Shown here piece by piece: positions 5,899 to 15,440 of a stretch of DNA of 25,353 nt (position 1 is its first letter; every line of letters starts with the position of its first letter). A program made the translations under genes and the position numbers. This DNA is from an uncultured Bacilli bacterium (GTDB lineage: Bacteria > Bacillota_I > Bacilli_A > RF39 > UBA660). The stretch covers positions 1 to 25,353 of the forward strand of contig CAKPDJ010000018.1 in the NCBI GenBank assembly GCA_934148875.1. Reading direction: 5' to 3'. Under the pieces are notes generated by a model that saw only the letters and a program-made list of their open reading frames with translations, was not told the DNA's origin and ran no database searches.

Positions 5899-6639
5899 TT
5901 ATTTTAATAGTTCGTAAAATCTTGTCTTCTTATTTTCTAAATTGGATGAATCATAAAAAACTATCTTGGATTTAGTTAATTCTTTAGTTAATAAATCATT
6001 ACTTTTTAATAAATCTAATAACCTATTAGCTACTCCTTTGCCACCATCAAAAAAGGTAACATCACCCAATACTTTCTTTATTTCATTTTTAATAAGTGGA
6101 TAATGAGTACACCCTAATACTACACTTTCAATTTTTTCAGTTGGTAAGTTTTTTTCTAGATAATTTTTTATTTCTTCCTCTTTTCCATTTTCTATTAAAT
6201 TAGCTAAACCTGGGCAAGCTTTAAGAATAGTATTTCCATTATCATAATTATGATATAATTTTATGAATTTTTCACTATCAATAGTAGCAGGGGTAGCCAT
6301 TACTAAAGTTTTTCCTGTTTTATGATAGTCATGAACCATTTTATAAGCAGGCTCAATTCCAATAATAATTAAATTTTTATATTTATTTCTAATTTTATCA
6401 ACAGTTAAAGCTGTAGCTGTGTTACATGCAATCACTATAGCTTTACAGTTATTAGAGATAAAATAATTAACTATACTATCAACATACTCAAATACTTCTT
6501 CTTTAGTTTTTTCTCCGTAGGGATTATGAATTGAATCACTATAATAAATATAATCTTCATTAGGAAGAATTTTAAGAATTTCTTTTAAAACTGTAACTCC
6601 ACCAATACCAGAATCTAATATTCCAATTGGTCTTTTCAT
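5899..6639 (-). CDS. murI: Glutamate racemase
   Basis: Converts L-Glu to D-Glu for peptidoglycan. The 246 residues contain the signature blocks of the Asp/Glu racemase family. LDSGIGG (8-14) carries the catalytic Asp, SDSIHNPYGEKT (34-45) follows, and the two catalytic cysteines are Cys72 in ACNTAT and Cys177 in GCTHYP. Length is normal (about 260). The start ATG follows GGTGAT by three bases, the same arrangement as the hydrolase gene. It lies 65 bases after the HAD gene at 6705 and may be co-transcribed with it. It has its own terminator and completes the set of wall-precursor genes in this part of the window. Confidence 0.95.
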   Translation of the reverse strand: MKRPIGILDSGIGGVTVLKEILKILPNEDYIYYSDSIHNPYGEKTKEEVFEYVDSIVNYFISNNCKAIVIACNTATALTVDKIRNKYKNLIIIGIEPAYKMVHDYHKTGKTLVMATPATIDSEKFIKLYHNYDNGNTILKACPGLANLIENGKEEEIKNYLEKNLPTEKIESVVLGCTHYPLIKNEIKKVLGDVTFFDGGKGVANRLLDLLKSNDLLTKELTKSKIVFYDSSNLENKKTRFYELLK

Positions 6640-6704
6640 ATTATCACCATACTTTTATATCTATACATAATTTATGCAGTAATAAAATTAAATTAACTAC
6701 TGTA

Positions 6705-7352
6705 TTAATTTTCATTCAAGAATTTATTTACACTATTTTTTATTTTGTCTAATTCATAGCCAAAGGCCATGCAAGTATTCCATCCACATGCCTTAGCCAT
6801 TTCAATATTATCTTTATTATCATCTATAAATAATATATTACTTGCATCAATTTTTAAATCATTTAATACATATTCATATACTTCTTTATTTGGTTTTAAC
6901 ATACCTATTTCAAATGATAAGTATACATAATCAAATTTACTTAAATCACATTGATCATCTATTCTCTTTTTATCGAATGACATTAAATTGGATAATATAC
7001 CAATCTTACATTTGTCTTTTAAAGAATGAGCATACTCTACCACATCTTTATAATATTTAACTGTAGACATTTCATCTTCATACAATTGCTTAAATGCGTC
7101 AACAGAAGTATTAATAATACCCATGCTTGTCATAATGTATTTAGCCCAGTCTTTTATATCTTTTTCATCATTGGTGGCACCCATTGAGATTCCCTTTGGA
7201 ATTTTATCGGCCCATATATTTAATACTTTTTCTTCTGTTATACTGTTATTTAGTTTTTTAAACATTCTCATTCTAGCATTTTTTAAATCTTCATAATCAT
7301 TTTCATGGCTTTCAACAACTCCACCCCAATCAAATATTATAACTTTATTCAT
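6705..7352 (-). CDS. HAD-superfamily hydrolase, subfamily IA type
   Basis: A 215-residue haloacid-dehalogenase-fold phosphatase of unknown substrate. Motif I is FDWGGVV (7-13), with the nucleophilic Asp8. The usual second Asp is replaced by Gly, as in YihX-like members of the family. Motif II is the ILSN block near 119, motif III includes the Lys of GMLKPNKEVYEYV (about 150-162), and motif IV is FIDDNKDN (about 174-181). A helical cap lies between motifs I and II. The start ATG has AAAGGAA upstream. The HAD gene before it (7428-8225) ends about 75 bases away with no clear terminator between them, so read-through from the polC/Cof transcript is possible. Confidence 0.88.
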   Translation of the reverse strand: MNKVIIFDWGGVVESHENDYEDLKNARMRMFKKLNNSITEEKVLNIWADKIPKGISMGATNDEKDIKDWAKYIMTSMGIINTSVDAFKQLYEDEMSTVKYYKDVVEYAHSLKDKCKIGILSNLMSFDKKRIDDQCDLSKFDYVYLSFEIGMLKPNKEVYEYVLNDLKIDASNILFIDDNKDNIEMAKACGWNTCMAFGYELDKIKNSVNKFLNEN

Positions 7353-7427
7353 TAACTTTTTTTCCTTTCAAACGTAAATCTATTTTCTGAAATAACTGAT
7401 AATAATATTTTAAACGCTTTATCATCA

Positions 7428-8225
7428 TTAAGCCTCTTTATCATATAAATATTCCATTAAATAATTAATAACGCCATCGTTATTATGGTCTAGTTGTGTT
7501 ACATCATCTGCTACTTCTTTTACTTCTTCTAGTGCATTTTCTAATGCTACCCCGTAACCACATCTTTTGATCATATCTATATCGTTTAATCCGTCACCAA
7601 AAGCTATTATTTCTTCATTTTTAATACCTAAATACGAAGCAAGTTTATCTATCATATTATATTTAGAACAATTAATTGGCATTACATCAAACCATTTCTT
7701 ATCTGAAAAAGAATCTCTCATGGTTACAACTTCCACATTTTTTAATTTATTAACTATATCACTATATATCTGTTTAATTAAATTAATATTTTTAATATTG
7801 ATTGCGATATTGCTTATATTTTCATTATTTATAATATACTCTTTTTCTTTATCAGTAATCTCATTATATGTTGAGTCTTCTGAATATTTATATACTCTGT
7901 CCTTACTACAAAATTTTATGCAACGATAATTATCATCGTATAGATTAAAGCAAGATTTAATTGTTTCCTCATCAATATAGTTTTCAAATAAAAAGCTGGA
8001 TGTTTGCAAGTTATATACGCAGGAACCATTACTTGTAATTATATAATTTGCAAAATCTGCTCCATCTGTTGCTTTTAAAGCAGAAGCATAAATTCTTCCT
8101 GTTGCTATTACAACAACGTATCCATCTTTTTTTAATTTTTTTAGATATTTCTTTGTAGATTCAGATATTTTTCTATCTTTATTTAAAATTGTCCCATCTA
8201 AATCTACTACTATCATTTTTATCAT
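7428..8225 (-). CDS. Cof-type HAD-IIB phosphatase
   Basis: Numbered from the ATG at 8225 (265 residues), this is a Cof/YwpJ-like sugar-phosphate or flavin-phosphate phosphatase. It has DLDGTIL (8-14) as motif I, ATGR as motif II, and GDGLNDIDMI with the trailing GVALENA as motif IV, with a large C2-type cap between motifs II and III. The frame is open to a GTG at 8234, but that GTG is part of the AAGGTG ribosome binding site. The ATG three codons later has proper spacing and was chosen. The gene starts 13 bases after the polC stop, so it is probably on the polC transcript. The substrate is not predictable. Confidence 0.9.
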   Translation of the reverse strand: MIKMIVVDLDGTILNKDRKISESTKKYLKKLKKDGYVVVIATGRIYASALKATDGADFANYIITSNGSCVYNLQTSSFLFENYIDEETIKSCFNLYDDNYRCIKFCSKDRVYKYSEDSTYNEITDKEKEYIINNENISNIAINIKNINLIKQIYSDIVNKLKNVEVVTMRDSFSDKKWFDVMPINCSKYNMIDKLASYLGIKNEEIIAFGDGLNDIDMIKRCGYGVALENALEEVKEVADDVTQLDHNNDGVINYLMEYLYDKEA

Positions 8226-8238
8226 TGTTGGCACCTTC

Positions 8239-11200
8239 TTAAAATAATGTCATCTGACTTGATTCTGGTAAGTCTTTTAAAATACCCATTATTCTCATTT
8301 TATCAATTAAAGTCTGGGAAATTTTAGCACGTTTTTGTAGATCCTCTACGCTCAAAAATTCTTTATTTTGTCTTTCAGCAACAATATTTTGAGCAACGGT
8401 ATCGCCAAGACCATCAATTGAGTTGAATGGTGGATAGATTTCAGTATCGCTCACAGCTTTCCAAACAGTTGCTTCACTTTGATATAAATCAACATTTAAG
8501 AACTTCATGCCACGAGCACTAGCTTCTAAAGCAATTTTTAAACTTTCAAGTTGACCATTTTCTTTGTTAGTGGCGTCGTATCCTTTATTTTGAATATCTA
8601 AAATTCTATTTTTAATTGGTGTATAGCCACCTATCATAGCTTCAACATCAACATCTGTTGCCTTTGATGAATACCATGATGCGTAGAAATATACTGGCAT
8701 ATGAACTTTATACCAAGCAATTCTAAATGCACTAATAACATAAGCTGCGGCATGAGCCTTAGGGAACATGTATTTAATTTTACGACATGATTCAATGAAC
8801 CATTCTGGGATATTAGCTTCTCTCATTGTTTCAACATGAGTTTTCCATGTTTCAGGATCTTTACTAGCTTTTCCTTTACGAACAAACTCCATTATTTTGA
8901 AGGCTTTGATTGGTTTTACGCCGTTGTACATTAAGTAAACCATGATATCGTCACGACAGCCTATAGTTTCTTTAAATGGTACTTGAATGTTACCATTTTC
9001 ATCTGGAGTACATAAATCTTTAGCATTTCCTAGCCATACATCTGTACCATGTGATAAACCTGATATTTTAACAAGTTCGGCAAATGTTGTTGGTTTAGTA
9101 TCTTCTACTAATTGAATAGTAAATGGTGTACCAAACTCTGGTATACCAAGTGTTCCGGTATTACACATTATTTGATCAGTAGTAACACCTAGAGCTTTAG
9201 TTGATGTAAAGATACTCATTGTTTCTTTATCGTCTAATGGCACTTTCATAATATCAGTTCCAGATTGAAGTTGAATTAAACGAAGTTGGGTTGGATCAGA
9301 GTGACCTAAAATATCTAGTTTTAAAACACACTCTTCAATTGAGTGATAATCAAAGTGAGTAGTTCTCCAAGCAGAATTTGGATCTTCGGCTGGAAATTGA
9401 TATGGAGTAAAATCAAAGCAATCCATATAATCAGGAATAACTACAATTCCACCTGGATGCTGTCCAGTAGTTCTTTTAACACCTGTACATCCCATAGCTA
9501 AACGTTCAATTTCAGCAGTACGCATATTCATGATACCTTTTTCTTCTAGATATCCTTTAACAAATCCAAAGGCTGTTTTTTCGGCAACAGTACCAATAGT
9601 ACCGGCACGATATACATTATCTTTACCAAATAATACTTTAGTATAGGCATGGGTTGATGCTTGGTTTAAATCAGAAAAGTTAAGATCAATATCTGGTACT
9701 TTATCAGCATTAAATCCTAAGAAGGTAGCAAATGGCATATCTTGTCCATCTTTTAATAATGGAATATTACAATTAGGACACATTTTATCTGGTAAATCAA
9801 AACCTGATGAATAAGTAGCTCCTAATGGATTACCTGATTCATCTTCAAATATACTAGTTTTACACTTACTGCAACGATAATGAGCTGCTAGTGGATTTAC
9901 TTCAGTAATACCCATCATGGTAGCTACAAAACTAGAACCAACTGAACCACGGGATCCAACTAAATAACCCTCATCATTTGAGTGTTTTACAAGCCTTTGC
10001 GCTATTAGATAAATAGGATCAAATCCAGCACCTATTACTCCACCAAGAGATGATTTAAGTTTATTTTCTAGCGCTTCATCTGTTAATTCTTCTTCTTCTG
10101 TTTTTCTTAAATATTCTCTAACTTGATTTAAGACACTATCTTTTCCTTCTAAAATAACTTCATGTAATCTTTTAAATGATTCTACTTTTAGTTCTTCACC
10201 TTCCAGATTAGATAAATCGTGTTTAATTGATGTTAAAACGATATCTCCGTAAAGTTCGGTTCCAAGTCTTTCTTCTATTGAATAAGGAAGAGGATCACCA
10301 TACCAATCTTTAGCTTTTGTATATACTAAATCGGTTACTACTCTTGGGCAGTCTAGATAACTTTGTTCATCATCACTCTTAACACGTGGTGAAAAAGGTG
10401 TACCACCTGTATCAGGTATAACTTCTATTTCTTCTGTCATATCTAAAACTTTATTAGTATTTTCTACTACAATCTCATAAGCTAAATCTTTATCCAAGAA
10501 GGAAAAATCATTAAGCATTTCTTCAGTAGTACGATAATGTTGTGATGGAATTGACGTAATATCTTTTTTAGCAAGTGGATGTCTACCACCACCTGGAACT
10601 TTTTGGTTAACGATAATTTCACGATATATTTTATCTTCTCTTTCAAAATGATGGACATCACCGGTTGCTACAATTATTTTTCCAGCTTCTTTAGTTGCTT
10701 GAATTACTTTTTTAATATGAGTTTGTAATTCATTTTCATCCTTAAAATCACTCATTTGGATTAAGTGATCATATACTTCAGGTGGTTGAACCTCAACATA
10801 GTCATAGAAATTAATAATATTAGTTAGTTCTTCCCCTTCTTTACTTCTTGCTTCATTAAATACTTCTGATTCATAACAGCCACTACCGATAAGTAAGCCT
10901 TCTCTTAATTCATTTAATTTACTTCTCAAAATACGTGGCGTTTTATATAGGTAAATAGTGTTGGCAAGAGATATGATAGTAAATAGGTTTTTTAGTCCTT
11001 TTTTATTTAAGGCTATAGCATTAAAATGGAAAGTTCTACCGAATTTATAAATTTCATCTTTAGAAATTAATTTATCTAAGTCGCTTATTTTTTCAAACTT
11101 TTGCATTTCTAGTTTTTTTAACATTTTACTAAATACATAAGCTGTTCCCTCAGCATCGTAGTCCGCTCTATGGTGAGCATCTTCTTCCCATGGAACATCA

Positions 11201-13026
11201 TATCTTTTAACAAGGGCTGATAGTGAGTGACGGGCAAAACCTTGGTCTAGAGTACGTGATAACTCAAGCGTATCAATGACAGTATTTTTAAAAGTTCCCA
11301 AGTTGTATTTACGTAGAGCCATTTCAATAAATGAAATATCAAATTTGGCATTATGAGCAACCATTGGTAAATTACCAGTCCACTCCATGAACATCTTGGT
11401 AACTTCTTCCTCTGATTTTTTACCTCTTACCATGTCATCAGTTATACAAGTAAGTTCAGTAATTTTGTCAGGAATATGTCTTTTAGGATCAATTAGTTCA
11501 TCAAATCTATCTATTATTTCGCCATCTTTTATCTTAACAGCACCAATTTCAATCATTTGGTCAGCACCACCAGCATTAAAACCGGTAGTTTCAGTATCGA
11601 ATACAACATAAGTATTATGTAAAAGATCATCATCAGTAGGACGAACAACTATATTAACAGTATCATCTACTAGTGTTAATTCAGTTCCATATAATCCTTT
11701 AAATATTGGTGGATTTTTTTGCTCTTCTTTAGCTTTTTCTAATTCTTTAGCTAAATCACTTTTTACATTTTCATCAGTTTCTTCATTTATTTTAGTTTCT
11801 AGTTCTTCTATTTTTTCTTTTACTTTTTTACGAATAGCTTTATTATGACCCTTAATTATTCCAAAGGAAATAGGAAAAGCTTGGCAGCCATTGTGATCAG
11901 TTATAGCTACACCTTTATATCCCATATTTATAGTACGTTCTACTAATTCACAAGTATGTTTTCCAAGGTCTAGTTTAGTGATACCATCCATCTGACTCAT
12001 CATAGTATGTGCATGAAGTTCTACTCTTTTAACTGGAGCATTATCTTCTATTTTACTAGTTTCTTTTTCAACTAGATTTATATCTCTTGCATTTAAAACT
12101 AATTCCTTAGAAAATTGATCATTTTTAGTATATCCTCTAATAATAAACCATTTTCCATCTTTTAAAACTTTCTTTTTAACGTTAAAATCTTCTTCACCAC
12201 GACAAAATACCTTACAGTAAATACTATCTGAATAATCGGTTATTTTTAAAGTAATAATCTTAAAGTCAGTTTTACTTGATTCAAAGTAGTCAACACCAAA
12301 AACATAACCCTCAATAGTAATTGGATCCATTTCACCAACGATATTTTTAATTTGAGTTGGAGCATCTTTTATCGTTCTACCAACGATAGCATTTGGATTA
12401 TCATCCTTTTTCTCACGATGATACTGTTTTTGATTATCGTTATTATTTTTACTAAAATAGGCTGGTTTTGGTTCTTCTACTGCTGGCTTTACAATAGGTA
12501 TTTCCTTGGTAGCATTATCAAGTTCTGACATAATTTCTTGTTTAATAGTACTACCTTTTTCTAAATTAAGATAACTACTTAGTTTAACATCAAATCCACT
12601 TAGAGATAGTAAATAATTTAATTTAGGTAAAAACTGATTAACTTGACGTTCTTCTTCGTTATTGTTTACTTCAATTTTTTCTTCATCAACTAACAAATTA
12701 TCATTAAAAATACTAGAAAACATTAAAATATCTTTTACTTCTTCTAGTGCATATTGATAATATTCTTTTAATTTGTCCTTACTTTTAATAGTAGGGATAA
12801 TTTGAATATAAACTTCTTTAATATTACGAAAGGCATGTTTAGAAAGTTTTACTAATGTTTTGTAGTCATTCAATTCTAATATTTCTTTACTATTAAGTAT
12901 AAAAGTCCAACTACCATTTTTTTCATTTACTTTTACTTTTTCTAAAGTCACTTCATTTAAGCGATTTCTTGTTTCAACATCCAAATTAATTTGGTCAAAT
13001 AATATTTTTATTTTATTTTCTTCCAT
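8239..13026 (-). CDS. polC: DNA polymerase III alpha subunit, PolC type
   Basis: The main replicative polymerase of low-GC Bacillota, with a built-in proofreading exonuclease. Domains in order: N-terminal region (1-220), OB fold (about 230-320), PHP part 1 from HAH (338-340) and TDH (376-378), DEDDh exonuclease (471-635: D477, E479, D563, H619, D624), PHP part 2 (about 660-870), polymerase palm with catalytic D1112 and D1114 in DKVPDIDLNFS and D1238 in LKLDILG, zinc module C1052/C1055/C1083/C1086, and helix-hairpin-helix near 1534-1585. It ends QMTLF, a beta-clamp binding motif. The 1595 residues exceed the usual 1440 or so. Two charged insertions account for most of this: about 395-440, a predicted coiled coil inside the first PHP part, and about 923-990. 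The ATG follows GGGGG by five bases. Confidence 0.98.
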   Translation of the reverse strand: MEENKIKILFDQINLDVETRNRLNEVTLEKVKVNEKNGSWTFILNSKEILELNDYKTLVKLSKHAFRNIKEVYIQIIPTIKSKDKLKEYYQYALEEVKDILMFSSIFNDNLLVDEEKIEVNNNEEERQVNQFLPKLNYLLSLSGFDVKLSSYLNLEKGSTIKQEIMSELDNATKEIPIVKPAVEEPKPAYFSKNNNDNQKQYHREKKDDNPNAIVGRTIKDAPTQIKNIVGEMDPITIEGYVFGVDYFESSKTDFKIITLKITDYSDSIYCKVFCRGEEDFNVKKKVLKDGKWFIIRGYTKNDQFSKELVLNARDINLVEKETSKIEDNAPVKRVELHAHTMMSQMDGITKLDLGKHTCELVERTINMGYKGVAITDHNGCQAFPISFGIIKGHNKAIRKKVKEKIEELETKINEETDENVKSDLAKELEKAKEEQKNPPIFKGLYGTELTLVDDTVNIVVRPTDDDLLHNTYVVFDTETTGFNAGGADQMIEIGAVKIKDGEIIDRFDELIDPKRHIPDKITELTCITDDMVRGKKSEEEVTKMFMEWTGNLPMVAHNAKFDISFIEMALRKYNLGTFKNTVIDTLELSRTLDQGFARHSLSALVKRYDVPWEEDAHHRADYDAEGTAYVFSKMLKKLEMQKFEKISDLDKLISKDEIYKFGRTFHFNAIALNKKGLKNLFTIISLANTIYLYKTPRILRSKLNELREGLLIGSGCYESEVFNEARSKEGEELTNIINFYDYVEVQPPEVYDHLIQMSDFKDENELQTHIKKVIQATKEAGKIIVATGDVHHFEREDKIYREIIVNQKVPGGGRHPLAKKDITSIPSQHYRTTEEMLNDFSFLDKDLAYEIVVENTNKVLDMTEEIEVIPDTGGTPFSPRVKSDDEQSYLDCPRVVTDLVYTKAKDWYGDPLPYSIEERLGTELYGDIVLTSIKHDLSNLEGEELKVESFKRLHEVILEGKDSVLNQVREYLRKTEEEELTDEALENKLKSSLGGVIGAGFDPIYLIAQRLVKHSNDEGYLVGSRGSVGSSFVATMMGITEVNPLAAHYRCSKCKTSIFEDESGNPLGATYSSGFDLPDKMCPNCNIPLLKDGQDMPFATFLGFNADKVPDIDLNFSDLNQASTHAYTKVLFGKDNVYRAGTIGTVAEKTAFGFVKGYLEEKGIMNMRTAEIERLAMGCTGVKRTTGQHPGGIVVIPDYMDCFDFTPYQFPAEDPNSAWRTTHFDYHSIEECVLKLDILGHSDPTQLRLIQLQSGTDIMKVPLDDKETMSIFTSTKALGVTTDQIMCNTGTLGIPEFGTPFTIQLVEDTKPTTFAELVKISGLSHGTDVWLGNAKDLCTPDENGNIQVPFKETIGCRDDIMVYLMYNGVKPIKAFKIMEFVRKGKASKDPETWKTHVETMREANIPEWFIESCRKIKYMFPKAHAAAYVISAFRIAWYKVHMPVYFYASWYSSKATDVDVEAMIGGYTPIKNRILDIQNKGYDATNKENGQLESLKIALEASARGMKFLNVDLYQSEATVWKAVSDTEIYPPFNSIDGLGDTVAQNIVAERQNKEFLSVEDLQKRAKISQTLIDKMRIMGILKDLPESSQMTLF

Positions 13027-13046
13027 GTTGTCCCCCTACTACTAAC

Positions 13047-13080
13047 AAAATAGATTTCAAAATGTTATCCTGAAATCTAT
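13047..13080 (-). terminator. Hairpin between the 276-residue gene and polC
   Basis: A perfect 10-pair stem (13071-13080 with 13050-13059) with an 11-base loop begins at the stop codon of the upstream gene. Only three or four U residues follow in the minus-strand RNA, so it may be a weak terminator or an attenuator that lets part of the transcription through into polC. I see no separate polC promoter in the 50-base gap. Confidence 0.45.
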
Positions 13081-13907
13081 ATTATTTCTAAATGATTAAT
13101 TCTAATAATTCTTTTTTGATTAGTTATACAAAATTCAATAAATTCACGTAAGTTCATCCTTTTTAGACTTTCATCCACAATGTATCGATCTATTTCAAAT
13201 GATATACCATCACGCATCATATATCTTGGAAAGTCTTCTTTTTCACATCCTAGGTACATTAACCAATATGGATAAATTTGTCTTTTTAAGAAAGTTAATG
13301 TTTCATCACCTTTAAGATATGAACTAGTACCGCTAATTCTTGTATATAATTCATTAGAAATAGCTAGTTCCATAACTACATCTACTATTTCTTTATATTC
13401 TTTTTCAAAACTTCCTAGCTCATTTTTAACAATGCAGTAAATAATATTAGTCATGGTAAGTGGTGGATTTTTTAAATCTTTACGATTACCCCAACCAATA
13501 CTAGCTGCATTTTTGGTAGTTAAAACAGCATCCATAATAGGATGAAGAGTAAAAATAGTATATTCTTCTTTTAATGGAAATTTCAATATTTCTTTTAGTT
13601 CTTGATTAATATTCTTTTTATACTGATCCCATATTTTTAGAAGTTCCATACGATGTTTATCAGTATCGTTTTTTAATTGACTGTATAAAGGAGTTTCAAA
13701 CACTAAGTTATATAAGGTATCATCGTCAGGAATAAAATTTTTAATATCTAGGAGCATTTCTTTTTTATCTTTTTCTAGACTTATGTATTGACGTCTATAG
13801 GTTTTATAAAGCTTTTGTTTAAAGGTATGTACAACTTCTGAAAATGAAGAACCATATAAGAGATTCCATGTAAGTAAATAATCGTTAGTTAAAAATTTCA
13901 GTCTCAT
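13077..13907 (-). CDS. Hypothetical protein (276 aa) upstream of polC
   Basis: I do not recognise this protein family. It is 276 residues, largely helical by composition, with no signal peptide or membrane segment. Notable stretches are TLHPIMDAVLTTKNAASIGWGNRKD (centred on 130), VVMELAISNELYTRISGTS (about 178-196) and IYPYWLMYLGCEKEDFPRYMM (about 211-231). The second stretch resembles the region where related-looking enzymes would carry an HExxH zinc motif, but no such motif is present. The ATG follows an AAAGGTAGTGAT ribosome binding region. An extended -10 promoter lies about 29 bases before the ATG, and polC follows after a weak hairpin, so the two may be expressed together. Confidence 0.75.
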   Translation of the reverse strand: MRLKFLTNDYLLTWNLLYGSSFSEVVHTFKQKLYKTYRRQYISLEKDKKEMLLDIKNFIPDDDTLYNLVFETPLYSQLKNDTDKHRMELLKIWDQYKKNINQELKEILKFPLKEEYTIFTLHPIMDAVLTTKNAASIGWGNRKDLKNPPLTMTNIIYCIVKNELGSFEKEYKEIVDVVMELAISNELYTRISGTSSYLKGDETLTFLKRQIYPYWLMYLGCEKEDFPRYMMRDGISFEIDRYIVDESLKRMNLREFIEFCITNQKRIIRINHLEII

Positions 13908-13935
13908 CCTATCACTACCTTTTCAATCTAATACA

Positions 13936-13944
13936 AATATATCA
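13936..13944 (-). promoter_or_regulatory. Extended -10 promoter ahead of the 276-residue gene (and polC)
   Basis: The minus strand reads TGATATATT (complement of 13936-13944), an extended -10 about 29 bases before the start codon. The -35 position has only a weak TTTCCT. It may also drive polC and the Cof gene. Confidence 0.45.
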
Positions 13945-14048
13945 TAAATTTCGTTTAGAGGAAACTACTTTTCCTTTGTTTTAATAACTTTTTATATTAA
14001 ATTAACTGGTAATTAACTTTCGAATTAGATTATTATTTTCTCCCCATA

Positions 14049-14903
14049 TTATTTATTTCCTATTAACGTGTTGTCGTCACTATATTTATAATTAAGTTTA
14101 TTTTCCTTGCTGACTATCTTTTCATTTAACTGCTTTTCTAATTCATCTCTTGCTACTTTGGCAACATTACCACCTATTTTGGCTATTTCAATATTATTTT
14201 TTAATCCTACTGGTCTCTTTTTAGCTGCTAACCTTTTAGTAGCTTCTTCTCCTAAATCTTGTAGAGTGACCTCAATACTATCCATATTGTCTCTTAATGA
14301 TTCTTTTCTGAGTCCCTTATATTCTTTATATTCTTTTGCTGTCATTCCAGACCAACTTTTATAAATTTCATTAGTTAAAACGGCATATTCTAATGGTTCG
14401 TTGATACCATTCTCTTTCCATACATCAGTTAAGTTTTTTCTTTCCTGTATACCCTTTATTCTTTTTGCAATCCACACTTCATCATAGCCTTTAGCGCGAT
14501 ATAAATCAATTGAGCGTTGTAGTGAAATTGATGGATCAAAAATTTCATTTATCCTCTCACTACCAAGACTAGCCAACCACTGTTTAATAGGTTCAGCATT
14601 TTTGCTTGGGATTGATTCTATAATACGAAACATTCCTGCAATATCTACTACATCTGTATTATAGTATTTACCATCAGAAGCTTTTAATTTCAGTTGGTTA
14701 CAATTTGTAACCGACTGGTTTCCTTCTTGTTTTAACCTATGTTTTAATACCTTCCAATAATTTCTTGGATTATCACTTTCTGATAATATTCTCACAATAT
14801 CAACAACACTTATATAGTATTTTTCACTATCTTTATCCCAAATAGTTCTAATTGTTTCATTATTAAATATTTTGTTTATTAGATGCATTTTGTCTTCTTT
14901 CAT
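14049..14903 (-). CDS. BRO-N / DinD-like protein
   Basis: Numbered from ATG 14903 (284 residues). The N-terminal half (about 10-120) is a BRO-N/antirepressor-type domain: TIRTIWDKDSEKYYISVVDI, RNYWKVLKHR and YYNTDVVDIAGMFRII. The C-terminal half has the block LGEEATKRLAAKKRPVGL, then IGGNVAKVARDELE and KIVSKEN, which resembles the C-terminus of the SOS-induced DinD protein of enterobacteria. BRO-N proteins are often phage antirepressors, but this copy shows no phage neighbours. The frame runs back to a TTG at 14939 and an ATG at 14918. I chose 14903 because GGTGA precedes it with the same spacing as at murI and the hydrolase. It directly follows the Nudix gene and appears co-transcribed with dnaE. 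Confidence 0.8.
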   Translation of the reverse strand: MKEDKMHLINKIFNNETIRTIWDKDSEKYYISVVDIVRILSESDNPRNYWKVLKHRLKQEGNQSVTNCNQLKLKASDGKYYNTDVVDIAGMFRIIESIPSKNAEPIKQWLASLGSERINEIFDPSISLQRSIDLYRAKGYDEVWIAKRIKGIQERKNLTDVWKENGINEPLEYAVLTNEIYKSWSGMTAKEYKEYKGLRKESLRDNMDSIEVTLQDLGEEATKRLAAKKRPVGLKNNIEIAKIGGNVAKVARDELEKQLNEKIVSKENKLNYKYSDDNTLIGNK

Positions 14904-14939
14904 GTTTTCACCATACATTTTCTTTTCTCTCTTGTACAA

Positions 14940-15422
14940 TTAATAATTGTGCCATTTTTTGATACATCTAGTTAAATATTTACAACCTTCACTTACTAAA
15001 TCCGAATCTATCACTTCATTATAATCGAAAAATTTATAGCCAGTACATTTATCTGGTTCCATTATTTTTATTTTTCCTCCTAAATATTTTGCATAAAAAA
15101 TAACAAAAACCCAATTAATATTTTTCTTTTCTAAATGATAAATTCCAATAGAATCACTAAGTTGAAATTGAGCTTCATCTCCCATTTCTTCTCTCATTTC
15201 ACGAATTATTGCGAAATTATAATCAAGATCAGTTTCTTCAACTCTACCACCAACATCTTCATATAAACCATTTTCATCACGCGATTTTACTCCTCTTTGT
15301 TGAAGTAAAATCTTACCAGTTTCATCAACGATATGAACAATAACTCCAATTTTTCGATTAGGATACTGAAAATCTTCCAAATCATCTTTTTCTATTTTAT
15401 GATCAAAACTATAATAATCCAT
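14940..15422 (-). CDS. Nudix hydrolase
   Basis: A 160-residue Nudix-fold pyrophosphohydrolase. The Nudix box lies at 58-82: GGRV, then the helix REMREEMGD (74-82) with the metal-binding glutamates intact. The box departs from the standard spacing: the first conserved Glu is Asp65, and there is one extra residue before the REMREEMGD helix. The layout (IGVIVHIVDETGKILLQQRG before the box, WVFVIFYAKYLGG after it) is that of NTP or nucleoside-diphosphate-derivative hydrolases. The exact substrate cannot be told. ATG 15422 follows AGGAG by eight bases. It starts 18 bases after the dnaE stop, and its TAA is next to the BRO-N gene, so the three form one likely transcript. Confidence 0.9.
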   Translation of the reverse strand: MDYYSFDHKIEKDDLEDFQYPNRKIGVIVHIVDETGKILLQQRGVKSRDENGLYEDVGGRVEETDLDYNFAIIREMREEMGDEAQFQLSDSIGIYHLEKKNINWVFVIFYAKYLGGKIKIMEPDKCTGYKFFDYNEVIDSDLVSEGCKYLTRCIKKWHNY

Positions 15423-15440
15423 TTCAACATCTCCTACTAA

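Noticed and set aside
6671..6704. Inverted repeat CAGTAG/TTACTG downstream of the HAD gene
   Set aside because: The stem is short, the loop is long and no U run follows; not a convincing terminator.
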